Positions 30,830-38,007 of a stretch of DNA of 64,000 nt are shown piece by piece; positions within the stretch are counted from its first letter, which is position 1, and every line of letters starts with the position of its first letter. A program made the position numbers and the translations under genes. Source of the stretch: Micromonospora rhizosphaerae (GTDB lineage: Bacteria > Actinomycetota > Actinomycetes > Mycobacteriales > Micromonosporaceae); the NCBI RefSeq assembly GCF_900091465.1, contig NZ_FMHV01000002.1, positions 4,588,001-4,652,000 of the forward strand, written 5' to 3'. The notes beneath the pieces are model-generated. The model worked only from the letters and a program-made list of their open reading frames with translations, had not been told where the DNA came from and ran no database searches.

Positions 30830-31219
30830 TTACAGGTAGCGGCAGACCTGCTCGGGGTGGCAGCTGCCGGGGTCGGGAGTGCTGGCCGCGGCGTGCAGCT
30901 CTGCGACGGTGTCCCGCAGCGCGCGTAGGTCGGCGATCTGGGCGTCGAGGTCGCGTAGGCGGGCAGCGAGCAGGTCCTCGACGTGCTGGCAGGGCGCCTG
31001 GCCGCGGTCGCGGACGGCGAGGACGTCGCGGATCTGGGCCAGGGTCAGCCCGGCGGCACGGCCGCGGCGGATGAAGTCCAGCCGCGCGATCGCCTCCTCG
31101 GTGTATTCCCGGTACCCAGTAGCGGTGCGCCCTGCAGGGCGCAGCAGGCCGCTGTCCTCGTAGAAGCGCAGCGTCTTGGTGGTGGTGCCGGTCGCCGCGG
31201 CCAGTTCCCCAATTCGCAA
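30830..31219 (-). CDS. MerR-family metal/thiol-responsive regulator
   Basis: 129 residues: MerR winged HTH (LRIGELAAATGTTTKTLRFY, DSGLLRPAGRTATGYREY), dimerisation helix, and cysteines at APCQHVEDLL and at the tail GSCHPEQVCRYL, a pattern of heavy-metal-responsive MerR proteins. The TTG at 31219 is the start that fits the family. A MerR-type operator lies 29-52 bp upstream. It precedes the zinc-ribbon VOC gene. The metal cannot be assigned; MerB nearby suggests mercury. Confidence 0.85.
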   Translation of the reverse strand: MRIGELAAATGTTTKTLRFYEDSGLLRPAGRTATGYREYTEEAIARLDFIRRGRAAGLTLAQIRDVLAVRDRGQAPCQHVEDLLAARLRDLDAQIADLRALRDTVAELHAAASTPDPGSCHPEQVCRYL

Positions 31220-31245
31220 ATCCGATCGCCTCCGGTCGTCGGGCC

Positions 31246-31277
31246 TTGACCTTCCCCTGCACTGGAAGGTCCAGTCT
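31246..31277 (+). promoter_or_regulatory. MerR-type operator-promoter
   Basis: TTGACC (-35, 31246-31251) overlaps the dyad GACCTTCC-N8-GGAAGGTC (31248-31271), followed after 19-20 nt by CAGTCT as -10. Elongated spacing with a central dyad is the hallmark of MerR-activated promoters. It points right, toward an ArsI/CadI relic, and lies upstream of the leftward MerR gene. Confidence 0.75.
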
Positions 31278-31348
31278 GGCTCAGGCACCATCTCGACGGC
31301 CACCGGCGGTCGGTGGTCCAACGTCCGGTGCGCGGACTGCGCGGCCCC

Positions 31349-31440
31349 GGCAACGAGCCTTGGGAGGTCTACACCGCCAAGGCCGACTCCGGGCAGCTCG
31401 AGAAGGCTTCCGAGAGCGCCTGCTGCACTCCGGCTGGCGC
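31349..31440 (+). pseudogene. C-terminal fragment of ArsI/CadI-type VOC dioxygenase
   Basis: The frame reads GNEPWEVYTAKADSGQLEKA and ESACCTPAG, the C-terminus of ArsI (C-As lyase)/CadI proteins with its conserved WEVYT and vicinal cysteine pair. The catalytic VOC domain upstream is gone; only the MerR-type promoter remains in front. Confidence 0.65.
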
Positions 31441-31519
31441 GAAGGAACCCGTCACCAGCGGCGCCGGGTCAAAGCTGCCGTTGACCGTTGCGGTTGCGGA
31501 TACGTGGGCTGCCATTTGG

Positions 31520-32917
31520 TTAGGGGAGGTCGGCGGCGTGGGCGCTGACCCAGAGCTGCGCGGCCATCTGCACGGCGTCCCAGGGGCTGCCCAGCGGCGG
31601 GGTGTAGGACAGGTCGAGGTCAGTGAGGGCGTCGACAGTCATGCGGTGGTGCAGGGCGCCGGCGTAGATGTCCACGCGGGTGGCGACCGCGGTGTCGCGG
31701 TGGCCGATGAGCTGGGCGCCGAGCAGCCGTCCGGTGCGCTGGTCGCCGGTGATCGCGATCGTGATCGGTTTGGCGCCTGGGTAGTAGGCCTTGTGGTCGT
31801 CGACGCGGGCCACGTGCGTGGCGGGGTCGAGTCCGTGCTCGCGGGCGTCGGCGTCGCGCAGGCCGGTGCGGGCGGCTACGAGGTCGAAGACCTTGACCGC
31901 CTGGGTGCCCAGCGAGCCGGCGAACTGCCGGTCGCCTCCGGCGGCGTTTTCTCCCGCCACGCGGCCCTGTTTGTGCGAGGTGCTGCCGAGTGGCAGGTAG
32001 GTGTTGGTGTCCAGGAGCCGGTGGTAGGTGTGCACGCAGTCTCCGGCGGCGTAGACGTGCGGCACGCCGGTGCGCATCCGCCGGTCCACTGCAATCGCCC
32101 CGCGCACTCCCAGCCGGACGCCGGCGGTCTGCGCGAGCGCGGTGTCGGGCCGGACTCCGACGACGACGAGTACCAGGTCTGTGACCTGGCTGAAGCTGCC
32201 TTTGTCGCCGGCCCGGTCGGTGCGGTGGCCGGTCACCTTCAGCCGGCCGCCTTCGCGTGTCACTCCGGTGACGGTGGTGTCGGTTAGTACGCGCACGCCT
32301 TGGCGTGTCAGCTCGTCGGCGACCAGCGTCGCGAGCTGCGGGTCGACGGTGCCCAGTACCTGCGGGATCTGCTCGACCATGGTGACCTGCAGGCCTCGGG
32401 CGTGCAGGGCTTCGGCCATCTCCAGCCCGATGTAGCCGGCTCCCACGATCAGCGCGGACTCCGGTTCCTGCTGCAGCGTCTCCGCAAGGGAGAGGGTGTC
32501 GTTCATGGTGTGCAGCAGATGTACCCCGTCCGCGGGCCCCAGCTCGTGCAGGCCGGCGATCGGCGGGCGGACCGGGACTGCGCCGGTTCCGATGACCAGT
32601 CGGTCGTAGTGCAGGTTCTCCTCACGCCCGTCCGGTCCGCTCACCGCGACCGTGCGGGAGGTGGGATCGATGTGCCGGGCGCGGGTGTCCAAGAGCAGCC
32701 GCAACCCGGCGCGTTCGAGGTCGTCGCGTGTGCGGTGGGCCAGATCCCGCCAGTCCGGCACGTCGCCCGAAATGTGGTACGGGATGCCGCAGATCGAGTA
32801 GTTGGGGAAGGCATCAGCGGCGACCACGGTGGTCTCCACGGACGGGTCGACCTGCCGGGCGCGCAGGCCGGCGCTGATGCCGGCGTCGCTGCCACCGATG
32901 ATCAAAATGTGGGCCAT
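31520..32917 (-). CDS. FAD-dependent pyridine nucleotide-disulfide oxidoreductase (CoA-disulfide reductase/NADH oxidase type)
   Basis: 465 residues: FAD motif IIGGSDAGISAGLRA, single redox cysteine in YSICGIPYHISG (the Cys43 position of CoA-disulfide reductase), NAD motif ALIVGAGYIGLEMAEAL, and FAD motif VYAAGDCVHTYH. It reduces a disulfide, persulfide or O2 with NAD(P)H. It is the last gene of the leftward arsenic/thiol group, separated from trxB by 172 bp with a terminator, so it probably has its own promoter. Confidence 0.88.
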   Translation of the reverse strand: MAHILIIGGSDAGISAGLRARQVDPSVETTVVAADAFPNYSICGIPYHISGDVPDWRDLAHRTRDDLERAGLRLLLDTRARHIDPTSRTVAVSGPDGREENLHYDRLVIGTGAVPVRPPIAGLHELGPADGVHLLHTMNDTLSLAETLQQEPESALIVGAGYIGLEMAEALHARGLQVTMVEQIPQVLGTVDPQLATLVADELTRQGVRVLTDTTVTGVTREGGRLKVTGHRTDRAGDKGSFSQVTDLVLVVVGVRPDTALAQTAGVRLGVRGAIAVDRRMRTGVPHVYAAGDCVHTYHRLLDTNTYLPLGSTSHKQGRVAGENAAGGDRQFAGSLGTQAVKVFDLVAARTGLRDADAREHGLDPATHVARVDDHKAYYPGAKPITIAITGDQRTGRLLGAQLIGHRDTAVATRVDIYAGALHHRMTVDALTDLDLSYTPPLGSPWDAVQMAAQLWVSAHAADLP

Positions 32918-33046
32918 GATGCTTCTTCCAGCAGCGCCCGTCTAGCCGGGACGTCTTCACAGCGTATGGGGCCGCACCATCGACGTGCAGCCCGAGAGCC
33001 AGCCAGCGGGTCGGGTGGACCGCTCCTTGGCGCCCCGGGCTGACCG

Positions 33047-33084
33047 CGTCGGTCCTGCCGGCCCTCAGACCGGCAGGACCGACG
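33047..33084 (-). terminator. Hairpin terminator after trxB
   Basis: A 15-bp perfect stem, CGTCGGTCCTGCCGG with CCGGCAGGACCGACG, and an 8-nt loop; it begins 6 bp past the trxB stop. Confidence 0.82.
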
Positions 33085-33089
33085 GAGAT

Positions 33090-34022
33090 TCAGGAGTTGA
33101 CGGCGAGGTACCGCTCGGCGTCGAGGGCGGCGGCGCAGCCGGTGCCGGCGGCGGTGATGGCTTGTCGGTAGGTGTGGTCGACGAGGTCTCCGGCGGCGAA
33201 GACGCCGGGGATGTTGGTGCGAGTGCTGGGGGACTGCACGAGGACGTATCCATCGTCGTCGAGGTCGATCTGGCCGCGGAATAGTTCGCTGCGGGGGTCG
33301 TGGCCGATGGCGACGAAAACGCCGGTGACGTCGAGGACGTTGGTCTCGCCGGTGTGGACGTTGCGCAGGCGGGCTCCGGCGACCGCCCCGTCGTTGCCGA
33401 TGATCTCGTCGACGACGCTGTTCCAGACGACGCGGATCTTGTGGTTGGTGAGGGCGCGGTCAGCCATGATGCGGCTGGCGCGGAAGGTGTCGCGGCGGTG
33501 CACGATGGTGACGCTGCGGGCGAAGCGGGTGAGGAAGGTGGCTTCTTCCATGGCGGAGTCGCCGCCGCCGACGACGGCGATGTCCTGGTTGCGGAAGAAG
33601 AATCCGTCGCAGGTGGCGCAGGAGGAGACGCCGTGGCCGAGGAGTTCCTGTTCGCCGGGGACGCCGAGGGGCCGCCAGGCGGACCCGGTGGCGAGGATGA
33701 TCGCTTGGGCCTGGTAGGCCTGCTCGCCCACGTACACGGTCTTCAGGCCGGGGCCGGTGAGGTCGACGCGGGTGACGTCGTCGGTGATGAACTGGGCGCC
33801 GAAGCGGTCGGCCTGCTTGCGGAGATTATCCATCAGCTCCGGGCCGGTGATGCCGTCGGCGAAGCCGGGAAAGTTCTCCACCTCAGTCGTGGTCATCAGC
33901 GCGCCGCCGGACTGGCTGCCCTCGATGAGCAGCGGCGCGAGGTTGGCGCGGGCGGCGTAGAGGGCGGCGGTGTATCCGGCGGGTCCGGAGCCGATGATGA
34001 TCAGGCGGTGCGGGTCGGGCAC
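33090..34022 (-). CDS. trxB: Thioredoxin reductase
   Basis: 310 residues: [19 protein letters not shown] motif, the redox centre CATC in [21 protein letters not shown] motif [14 protein letters not shown] with HRRDTFRAS, and the C-terminal [23 protein letters not shown]. It transfers electrons from NADPH to thioredoxin, which can serve arsenate reductase and Msr enzymes. It lies 68 bp after arsC on the same strand. This is likely an extra copy dedicated to the arsenic operon, the housekeeping trxB usually lying near oriC with trxA. Confidence 0.95.
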   Translation of the reverse strand: MPDPHRLIIIGSGPAGYTAALYAARANLAPLLIEGSQSGGALMTTTEVENFPGFADGITGPELMDNLRKQADRFGAQFITDDVTRVDLTGPGLKTVYVGEQAYQAQAIILATGSAWRPLGVPGEQELLGHGVSSCATCDGFFFRNQDIAVVGGGDSAMEEATFLTRFARSVTIVHRRDTFRASRIMADRALTNHKIRVVWNSVVDEIIGNDGAVAGARLRNVHTGETNVLDVTGVFVAIGHDPRSELFRGQIDLDDDGYVLVQSPSTRTNIPGVFAAGDLVDHTYRQAITAAGTGCAAALDAERYLAVNS

Positions 34023-34090
34023 GAGGGCTCCTCGCTCGGTCCGCCCGCCACCCGGTCTGGGGGCGGCGGGCGTGGGGGGTGGACGGTGCG

Positions 34091-34495
34091 TCAGTCGGCG
34101 GGGGTGAGCTCGGCGAGGAGGTTCTCCACCCGGCTGCGGATCTCGTCACGGATTCGACGGACCGTGTCCAGGCCCTGGCCGGCCGGGTCGTCGAGTTTCC
34201 AGTCCTCGTACCGCTTGCCGGGGAAGACCGGGCAGACGTCGCCGCAGCCCATCGTGATGAGCACGTCCGAGGCTTCGGCGGTGGCGTAGTCGAGGATCTT
34301 CGGCTTGTTGGCGGTGATGTCGATGCCGACCTCGCGCATGGCCTCAACGGCCATGGGGTTGATCTGCTCGGCGGGCTCGGAGCCGGCGGAGCGGACCTCG
34401 ACGGCGTCGCCGCCGAGGTGGCGCAGCCAGCCGGCGGCCATCTGGGAACGGCCGGCGTTGTGCACGCAGACGAACAGGACGCTGGGCTTGGACAT
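34091..34495 (-). CDS. arsC: Arsenate reductase, low-molecular-weight-phosphatase type (ArsC)
   Basis: 134 residues with the P-loop [12 protein letters not shown] (CX5R), the dipeptide region [26 protein letters not shown] with two further cysteines, and normal length. It reduces As(V) to As(III) using thioredoxin or mycothiol. The start overlaps the stop of the upstream 62-aa ORF, giving translational coupling. Second arsC of the operon, without the N-terminal helical extension of the first. Confidence 0.94.
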   Translation of the reverse strand: MSKPSVLFVCVHNAGRSQMAAGWLRHLGGDAVEVRSAGSEPAEQINPMAVEAMREVGIDITANKPKILDYATAEASDVLITMGCGDVCPVFPGKRYEDWKLDDPAGQGLDTVRRIRDEIRSRVENLLAELTPAD

Positions 34496-34683
34496 CAGAT
34501 GCCTTCCTTGGAGTACAGCTCGTAGGGCCGGTTCATGTGCGCCTCGGCGCGGGGTGCCGGCAGGGACCGGTCGGGGTCGCTGTTGCGGTCGAGCAGCCGG
34601 TATCGGCCGGCGGGACGCGGCTGGTTGAGCAGGCGGCGGTAACGCATCTCTGCCTCACCATGCTCCGGCTCGCAGTTGGTCAT
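34495..34683 (-). CDS. 62-residue protein of unknown function within the ars operon
   Basis: Small charged protein (MTNCEPEHGEAEMRYRRLLN...YELYSKEG) with one cysteine, no membrane segment and no family I recognise. Its ATG overlaps the aquaporin stop and its stop overlaps the arsC start, so it is coupled on both sides, which strongly suggests that it is translated. A function in arsenate reduction or aquaporin control is only a guess. Confidence 0.65.
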   Translation of the reverse strand: MTNCEPEHGEAEMRYRRLLNQPRPAGRYRLLDRNSDPDRSLPAPRAEAHMNRPYELYSKEGI

Positions 34684-35426
34684 GGGCGCTGGTCCAGTGC
34701 CGGGTCGCGTTCCTCCGCAGGGACGACGACCTGGTCGGCGGCCTGCCCGGCGTCGGGGTAGAGCGCGGCGAGCAGGCCGACGCCGACCGCCAGCCCGACC
34801 AGTTGGGCGACGACGAACCCTGGGACGGAGGCGGGTGCGATGCCGGCGAAGGTGTCGGTGAATGCCCGACCGATGGTCACCGCGGGGTTGGCGAACGAGG
34901 TCGACGAGGTGAACCAGTACGCGGCCCCGATGTAGGCGCCGACGGCGGCGGGGGCGACCAGGGCGCGGCCGGAGCGGGCGAGGGCGAAGATCAGCAGGAT
35001 CAGGCCGGTGGTGGCGACGACCTCACCGAGCCAGAGGTGCCCGGCGGCCCGGTCCTTGCTGGACCAGGCCACGGCGGACAGGTCGAACATCAGGTTCGCC
35101 AGGATCGACCCACCGATCGCCCCGAGGACCTGGGCGACGGCATACCCGCCGAGTTCGCGCAGGGTCAGTCCGGTTCCGACACGGCGACCGAGGAACCAGT
35201 CGGCTGCGGACACCACGGGGTTGAAGTGGGCGCCGGAGACCGGACCGAAGATCAGGATCAGCGCGCCGAGGGCGAGAGCGGTGGCGACCGAGTTCTCCAG
35301 CAACTGGAGCCCGACGTCGCCGGGAGAGAGCGTGGCGGCCATGATGCCGGAGCCCACGACGGCGGTGACGAGCAGGGCAGTGCCGATGAACTCGGCCAGC
35401 AGACGCCGCCGGAGTGCGATGGTCAT
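34680..35426 (-). CDS. Aquaglyceroporin-family channel (AqpS-like)
   Basis: 248 residues with six membrane helices and the two half-helix motifs, HFNPVVSA and FANPAVTIGRAF. ATG 35426 follows GGGAGAG; an upstream in-frame ATG (35444) is less well placed. In an ars operon an aquaporin releases As(III) formed by ArsC down its gradient, as AqpS does in Sinorhizobium meliloti. No ArsB or Acr3 pump is present in this operon, which supports that role. Confidence 0.9.
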   Translation of the reverse strand: MTIALRRRLLAEFIGTALLVTAVVGSGIMAATLSPGDVGLQLLENSVATALALGALILIFGPVSGAHFNPVVSAADWFLGRRVGTGLTLRELGGYAVAQVLGAIGGSILANLMFDLSAVAWSSKDRAAGHLWLGEVVATTGLILLIFALARSGRALVAPAAVGAYIGAAYWFTSSTSFANPAVTIGRAFTDTFAGIAPASVPGFVVAQLVGLAVGVGLLAALYPDAGQAADQVVVPAEERDPALDQRP

Positions 35427-35478
35427 CAGTGTTTTCTCTCCCATGATCTGATTGCCCCGACCATCGGGGCGCAGCGGG

Positions 35479-36138
35479 TTATCGGGTGGCGGGAACGTGC
35501 AGGTCGTCGAGGAGCCGGCGGATCCGGCGCTCGATCTCGTCTCGGATTGGCCGCACATCGGCGACGTTGAGGCCTGCGGGGTCGTCGATGTCCCAGTTCT
35601 CGTAACGGGTACCGGGGAAGACTGGGCAGGCGTCGCCGCACCCCATCGTGACGACCACGTCGGCGGCGCGGACCACCTCGTCGGTCCACGGCTTGGGGAA
35701 CTCCTCGGAGATGTCGATGCCGCGTTCGGCCATCGCCGCGATGGCGGAGGGGTTGATCTCGATGCCGGGTTCGCTGCCACCCGACCAGGCGATGGCGTGG
35801 TCGCCGGCGAGGTGGGTGAAGAAGCCCAGGGCCATCTGGGAGCGGCCGGCGTTGTGGGTGCACAGGAACAGGACGACGGGACGGCCGTCGCGGTGGTGTC
35901 CCTCGACCCGGGCGAGGGCCCGCAACCGCTGGCGGGCGAAGCGCTCGGCGAGCAGCGGAAGGTAGTTCGGGATGCTGGCGGCGGTGGCGAACTGGTCGTA
36001 GCTGGTGTGCAGGAACCGCTCGATGGTCTCGGTGCTGTAGATGTCGTCGAACTCGTCGGCCAGCCGGGTCGCGGCGGTGTGCAGGGCGAGCTGCTGGTCG
36101 AGGGTGATCTCCTGGTAGTGGGCGCTGATGTCGGTCAT
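35479..36138 (-). CDS. arsC: Arsenate reductase ArsC with N-terminal helical domain
   Basis: 219 residues: residues 1-80 form an N-terminal three-helix domain (YSTETIERFLHTSYDQFA, PNYLPLLAERFARQRL) typical of actinobacterial ArsC proteins; the phosphatase-like domain follows with [16 protein letters not shown] (CX5R) and TMGCGDACPVFPGTRYENWDIDDPAG. Related Corynebacterium enzymes use mycothiol/mycoredoxin. The start overlaps the stop of the regulator fusion (ATGA). Confidence 0.92.
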   Translation of the reverse strand: MTDISAHYQEITLDQQLALHTAATRLADEFDDIYSTETIERFLHTSYDQFATAASIPNYLPLLAERFARQRLRALARVEGHHRDGRPVVLFLCTHNAGRSQMALGFFTHLAGDHAIAWSGGSEPGIEINPSAIAAMAERGIDISEEFPKPWTDEVVRAADVVVTMGCGDACPVFPGTRYENWDIDDPAGLNVADVRPIRDEIERRIRRLLDDLHVPATR

Positions 36139-36821
36139 CGGGTGCCTCTCAACGTGGTGGTGGGGGCGAGGCGGTCGACGCGGTCGGCGAGGTCGGCGTA
36201 GGCCGTCTCGAACGCTTCGTCGGTGTCGATGCGGACTGGGTCCGGCACGGACCAGTGCAGGCGGGGGCGGACCGGCCCGGTGAGCTCTTCGTGGGCGTTG
36301 TCGCAGACGGCGATGACCAGGTCGTCGGCGCGGACGACGTCGTTGACGTGCGCGGTGGCGGTCGCGTCGAGGTCGAGGGAGTGGCGGTGGGCCACGGCGA
36401 GTGCGCGGGGATGCACTCGGGCCGCAGGCTTGGTGCCGGCCGAGGCGGCGTCCCCGTGGGTGCGTCGCTTCCACAGGGCGGCGGCCAGTTGGGAGCGGGC
36501 GGAGTTGTGGGTACACACGAAAACCACCCGTCCCACATCGGCCAGCGGGGGAGGGGTGAGGGCGGCCAGGGCTGCCGGCTGGAGTCGGAGATAGGTGCGC
36601 CGCCGGTCGCCCTCCGACCGGGTCCGCACGACGAGGCCGGCCTCGGTGAGCACCTTGACGTGGTGGGCGACGAGATTGGTCGGCATGTCGAGGGTGTGGG
36701 CGATCTCCCCGGGCGAGGCGTCGCCCAGGCTGAGCGCGTCCACGATCGCCAGGCGCGCCGGGTCGCCGAGTGCGGCGTGGATCCGTGCGCGCCTGGCCAG
36801 GGAAGCAAGCTCAGCGTTCAT
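36135..36821 (-). CDS. ArsR-type repressor fused to a low-molecular-weight phosphatase/arsenate reductase domain
   Basis: 228 residues. Residues 1-88 form an ArsR winged HTH (ARIHAALGDPARLAIVDALS, TNLVAHHVKVLTEAGLV); residues 97-225 form an LMWP/ArsC domain with the loop VCTHNSARSQLAAAL (CX5R). The expected metal-binding CxC of ArsR is absent from the HTH, so sensing may use the fused domain. It is the first gene of the operon and overlaps arsC by 4 bp, so it probably controls it. Fusions like this occur in actinobacteria. Confidence 0.9.
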   Translation of the reverse strand: MNAELASLARRARIHAALGDPARLAIVDALSLGDASPGEIAHTLDMPTNLVAHHVKVLTEAGLVVRTRSEGDRRRTYLRLQPAALAALTPPPLADVGRVVFVCTHNSARSQLAAALWKRRTHGDAASAGTKPAARVHPRALAVAHRHSLDLDATATAHVNDVVRADDLVIAVCDNAHEELTGPVRPRLHWSVPDPVRIDTDEAFETAYADLADRVDRLAPTTTLRGTR

Positions 36822-36861
36822 TGAGTCAACTATCGCTGAGTGATCTGTCGTTCGTCAACTG
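36821..36861. promoter_or_regulatory. Candidate operator of the ArsR fusion
   Basis: TTGAGTCAA (36821-36829) is a 4+1+4 dyad touching the start codon, and a second GTCAACTGAA lies 26 bp upstream. TCAAC half-sites are typical for ArsR proteins. Inferred only from position and symmetry. Confidence 0.4.
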
Positions 36862-36919
36862 AAGTGCGAGATCAACCCACGGGTGCTTGGTGCGGCTCAG
36901 CCAGCGGGTGGTCCGATGA

Positions 36920-37594
36920 TCAGGAGGGCTGTGAGGTGCTCATCGCGGTGGCGTGGCGCATCGTGACCAGGCTGCAGGCGATCCGAGTGAGGCTGGCGGC
37001 GACGGCGAACGTGGCCAGTGAGTGGGCCGGGATGTCTGACCGGAGGTAGCTGGCGAGCACCGTGAGATCCCCGGCGAGCGCAAGGGCGGCAATGGTGGTG
37101 GTCGCGGCGAGTGCGTGATGTGGGGTTGCTTCGGGTAGCCAGCGCATGAGGCGACCGGTGGTGGCGAAGGCTCCGGCTGCGGTGGCGATCGCGATGATGA
37201 TCAGTGGGATGACGGGGATCGCGGCCAATAGGGCGACCAGGCCGGTGCGCCAGGGGTGGGGCTGCAGGAGCAGGAGCCACCAGATGCCCACGAGAGGTCC
37301 GGTGGCGATGTACCACGCGATGGTGCGCCGGGCGTAGGCGGTGGCTAGTTCCCCGGCGAAGGCCTCGGCGACCGCTTGCGGGGTGCCGAACTGGGCGATC
37401 GCGGCGGCGACCGCCTCACCGTGGGGCAGGCCGGCGGCGGTGCGGTCGGTGACGGCGTGGTGGAGTCCGTCGCGTAGTTCGGCGAGGATCTGCTCCCGGC
37501 GCCGGCGTGGTCCGCGCAGTCGTGCGGCGAGGTCGCCCAGGTAGGCGTCGAGACGCGCTTCGCCGGCTTGGGTGGTCAGGCGGTCGTTGGCCAT
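36920..37594 (-). CDS. Membrane protein with N-terminal HAAS-like domain, partner of PadR
   Basis: 224 residues: an N-terminal helical domain (ARLDAYLGDLAARL, REQILAELRDGLHHAVTDR, AIAQFGTPQAVAEAFAGEL) of the HAAS/permease-prefix type, then about four hydrophobic segments. The 5' end overlaps the PadR gene by 19 bp. PadR plus HAAS-membrane pairs are common and are thought to report membrane stress. The effector is unknown. Confidence 0.78.
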   Translation of the reverse strand: MANDRLTTQAGEARLDAYLGDLAARLRGPRRRREQILAELRDGLHHAVTDRTAAGLPHGEAVAAAIAQFGTPQAVAEAFAGELATAYARRTIAWYIATGPLVGIWWLLLLQPHPWRTGLVALLAAIPVIPLIIIAIATAAGAFATTGRLMRWLPEATPHHALAATTTIAALALAGDLTVLASYLRSDIPAHSLATFAVAASLTRIACSLVTMRHATAMSTSQPS

Positions 37595-37914
37595 GCCCGC
37601 CTGCCCAGAACTGTGGTGACGGCGGTGGAGAAGTGGTCCCAGACTGCCCGCTGCTCACTGAGCGCGGCCTGTCCGGCTGGGGTGAGGTGGTAGGCACGGC
37701 GGCGGCGGCCGCCGACGGTATGCCAGTCGCTGGCGATCAGGCCTGCGCGTTCGAGGCGGTGCAGCGCCGGGTAGACGGTGCCGGTCGGCAGGTCCAGTGC
37801 CCCGTCGCTGCTGGCTCGCAGGGCTTCGATGACGGCGTAGCCGTGCTGTGGCCCGGGTTCCAGGACCGCGAGCAGCAACGCGTCGAGATGGCCCTTGAGT
37901 AGTTCCGGTCGCAT
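37576..37914 (-). CDS. PadR-family transcriptional regulator
   Basis: 112 residues, a winged HTH typical of small PadR proteins: LKGHLDALLLAVLEPGPQHGYAVIEALR, LPTGTVYPALHRLERAGLIAS, RRRRAYHLTPAGQAAL. ATG 37914 was chosen at the family start; an upstream in-frame ATG exists at 37959. It overlaps the downstream membrane protein gene and is divergent to the phosphotransferase gene across an inverted repeat that is probably its operator. Confidence 0.9.
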   Translation of the reverse strand: MRPELLKGHLDALLLAVLEPGPQHGYAVIEALRASSDGALDLPTGTVYPALHRLERAGLIASDWHTVGGRRRRAYHLTPAGQAALSEQRAVWDHFSTAVTTVLGRRAWPTTA

Positions 37915-37964
37915 CGGCAACACCTGTGGCTCCTTCTTGCCGGTTGTGTCCCAGCGCATCTACT

Positions 37965-37992
37965 GTAGCGTCACAATACTTTGCAATGCTAC
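37965..37992. promoter_or_regulatory. Inverted repeat in the PadR/phosphotransferase intergenic region
   Basis: 28-bp imperfect dyad GTAGCGTCACAA...TTGCAATGCTAC between the divergent starts (outer 5 bp perfect plus an inner CAA/TTG). It is AT-rich and overlaps likely -10 sequences. Candidate operator for PadR controlling both directions. Confidence 0.6.
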
Positions 37993-38007
37993 ATATGGTG
38001 GTGGGTG

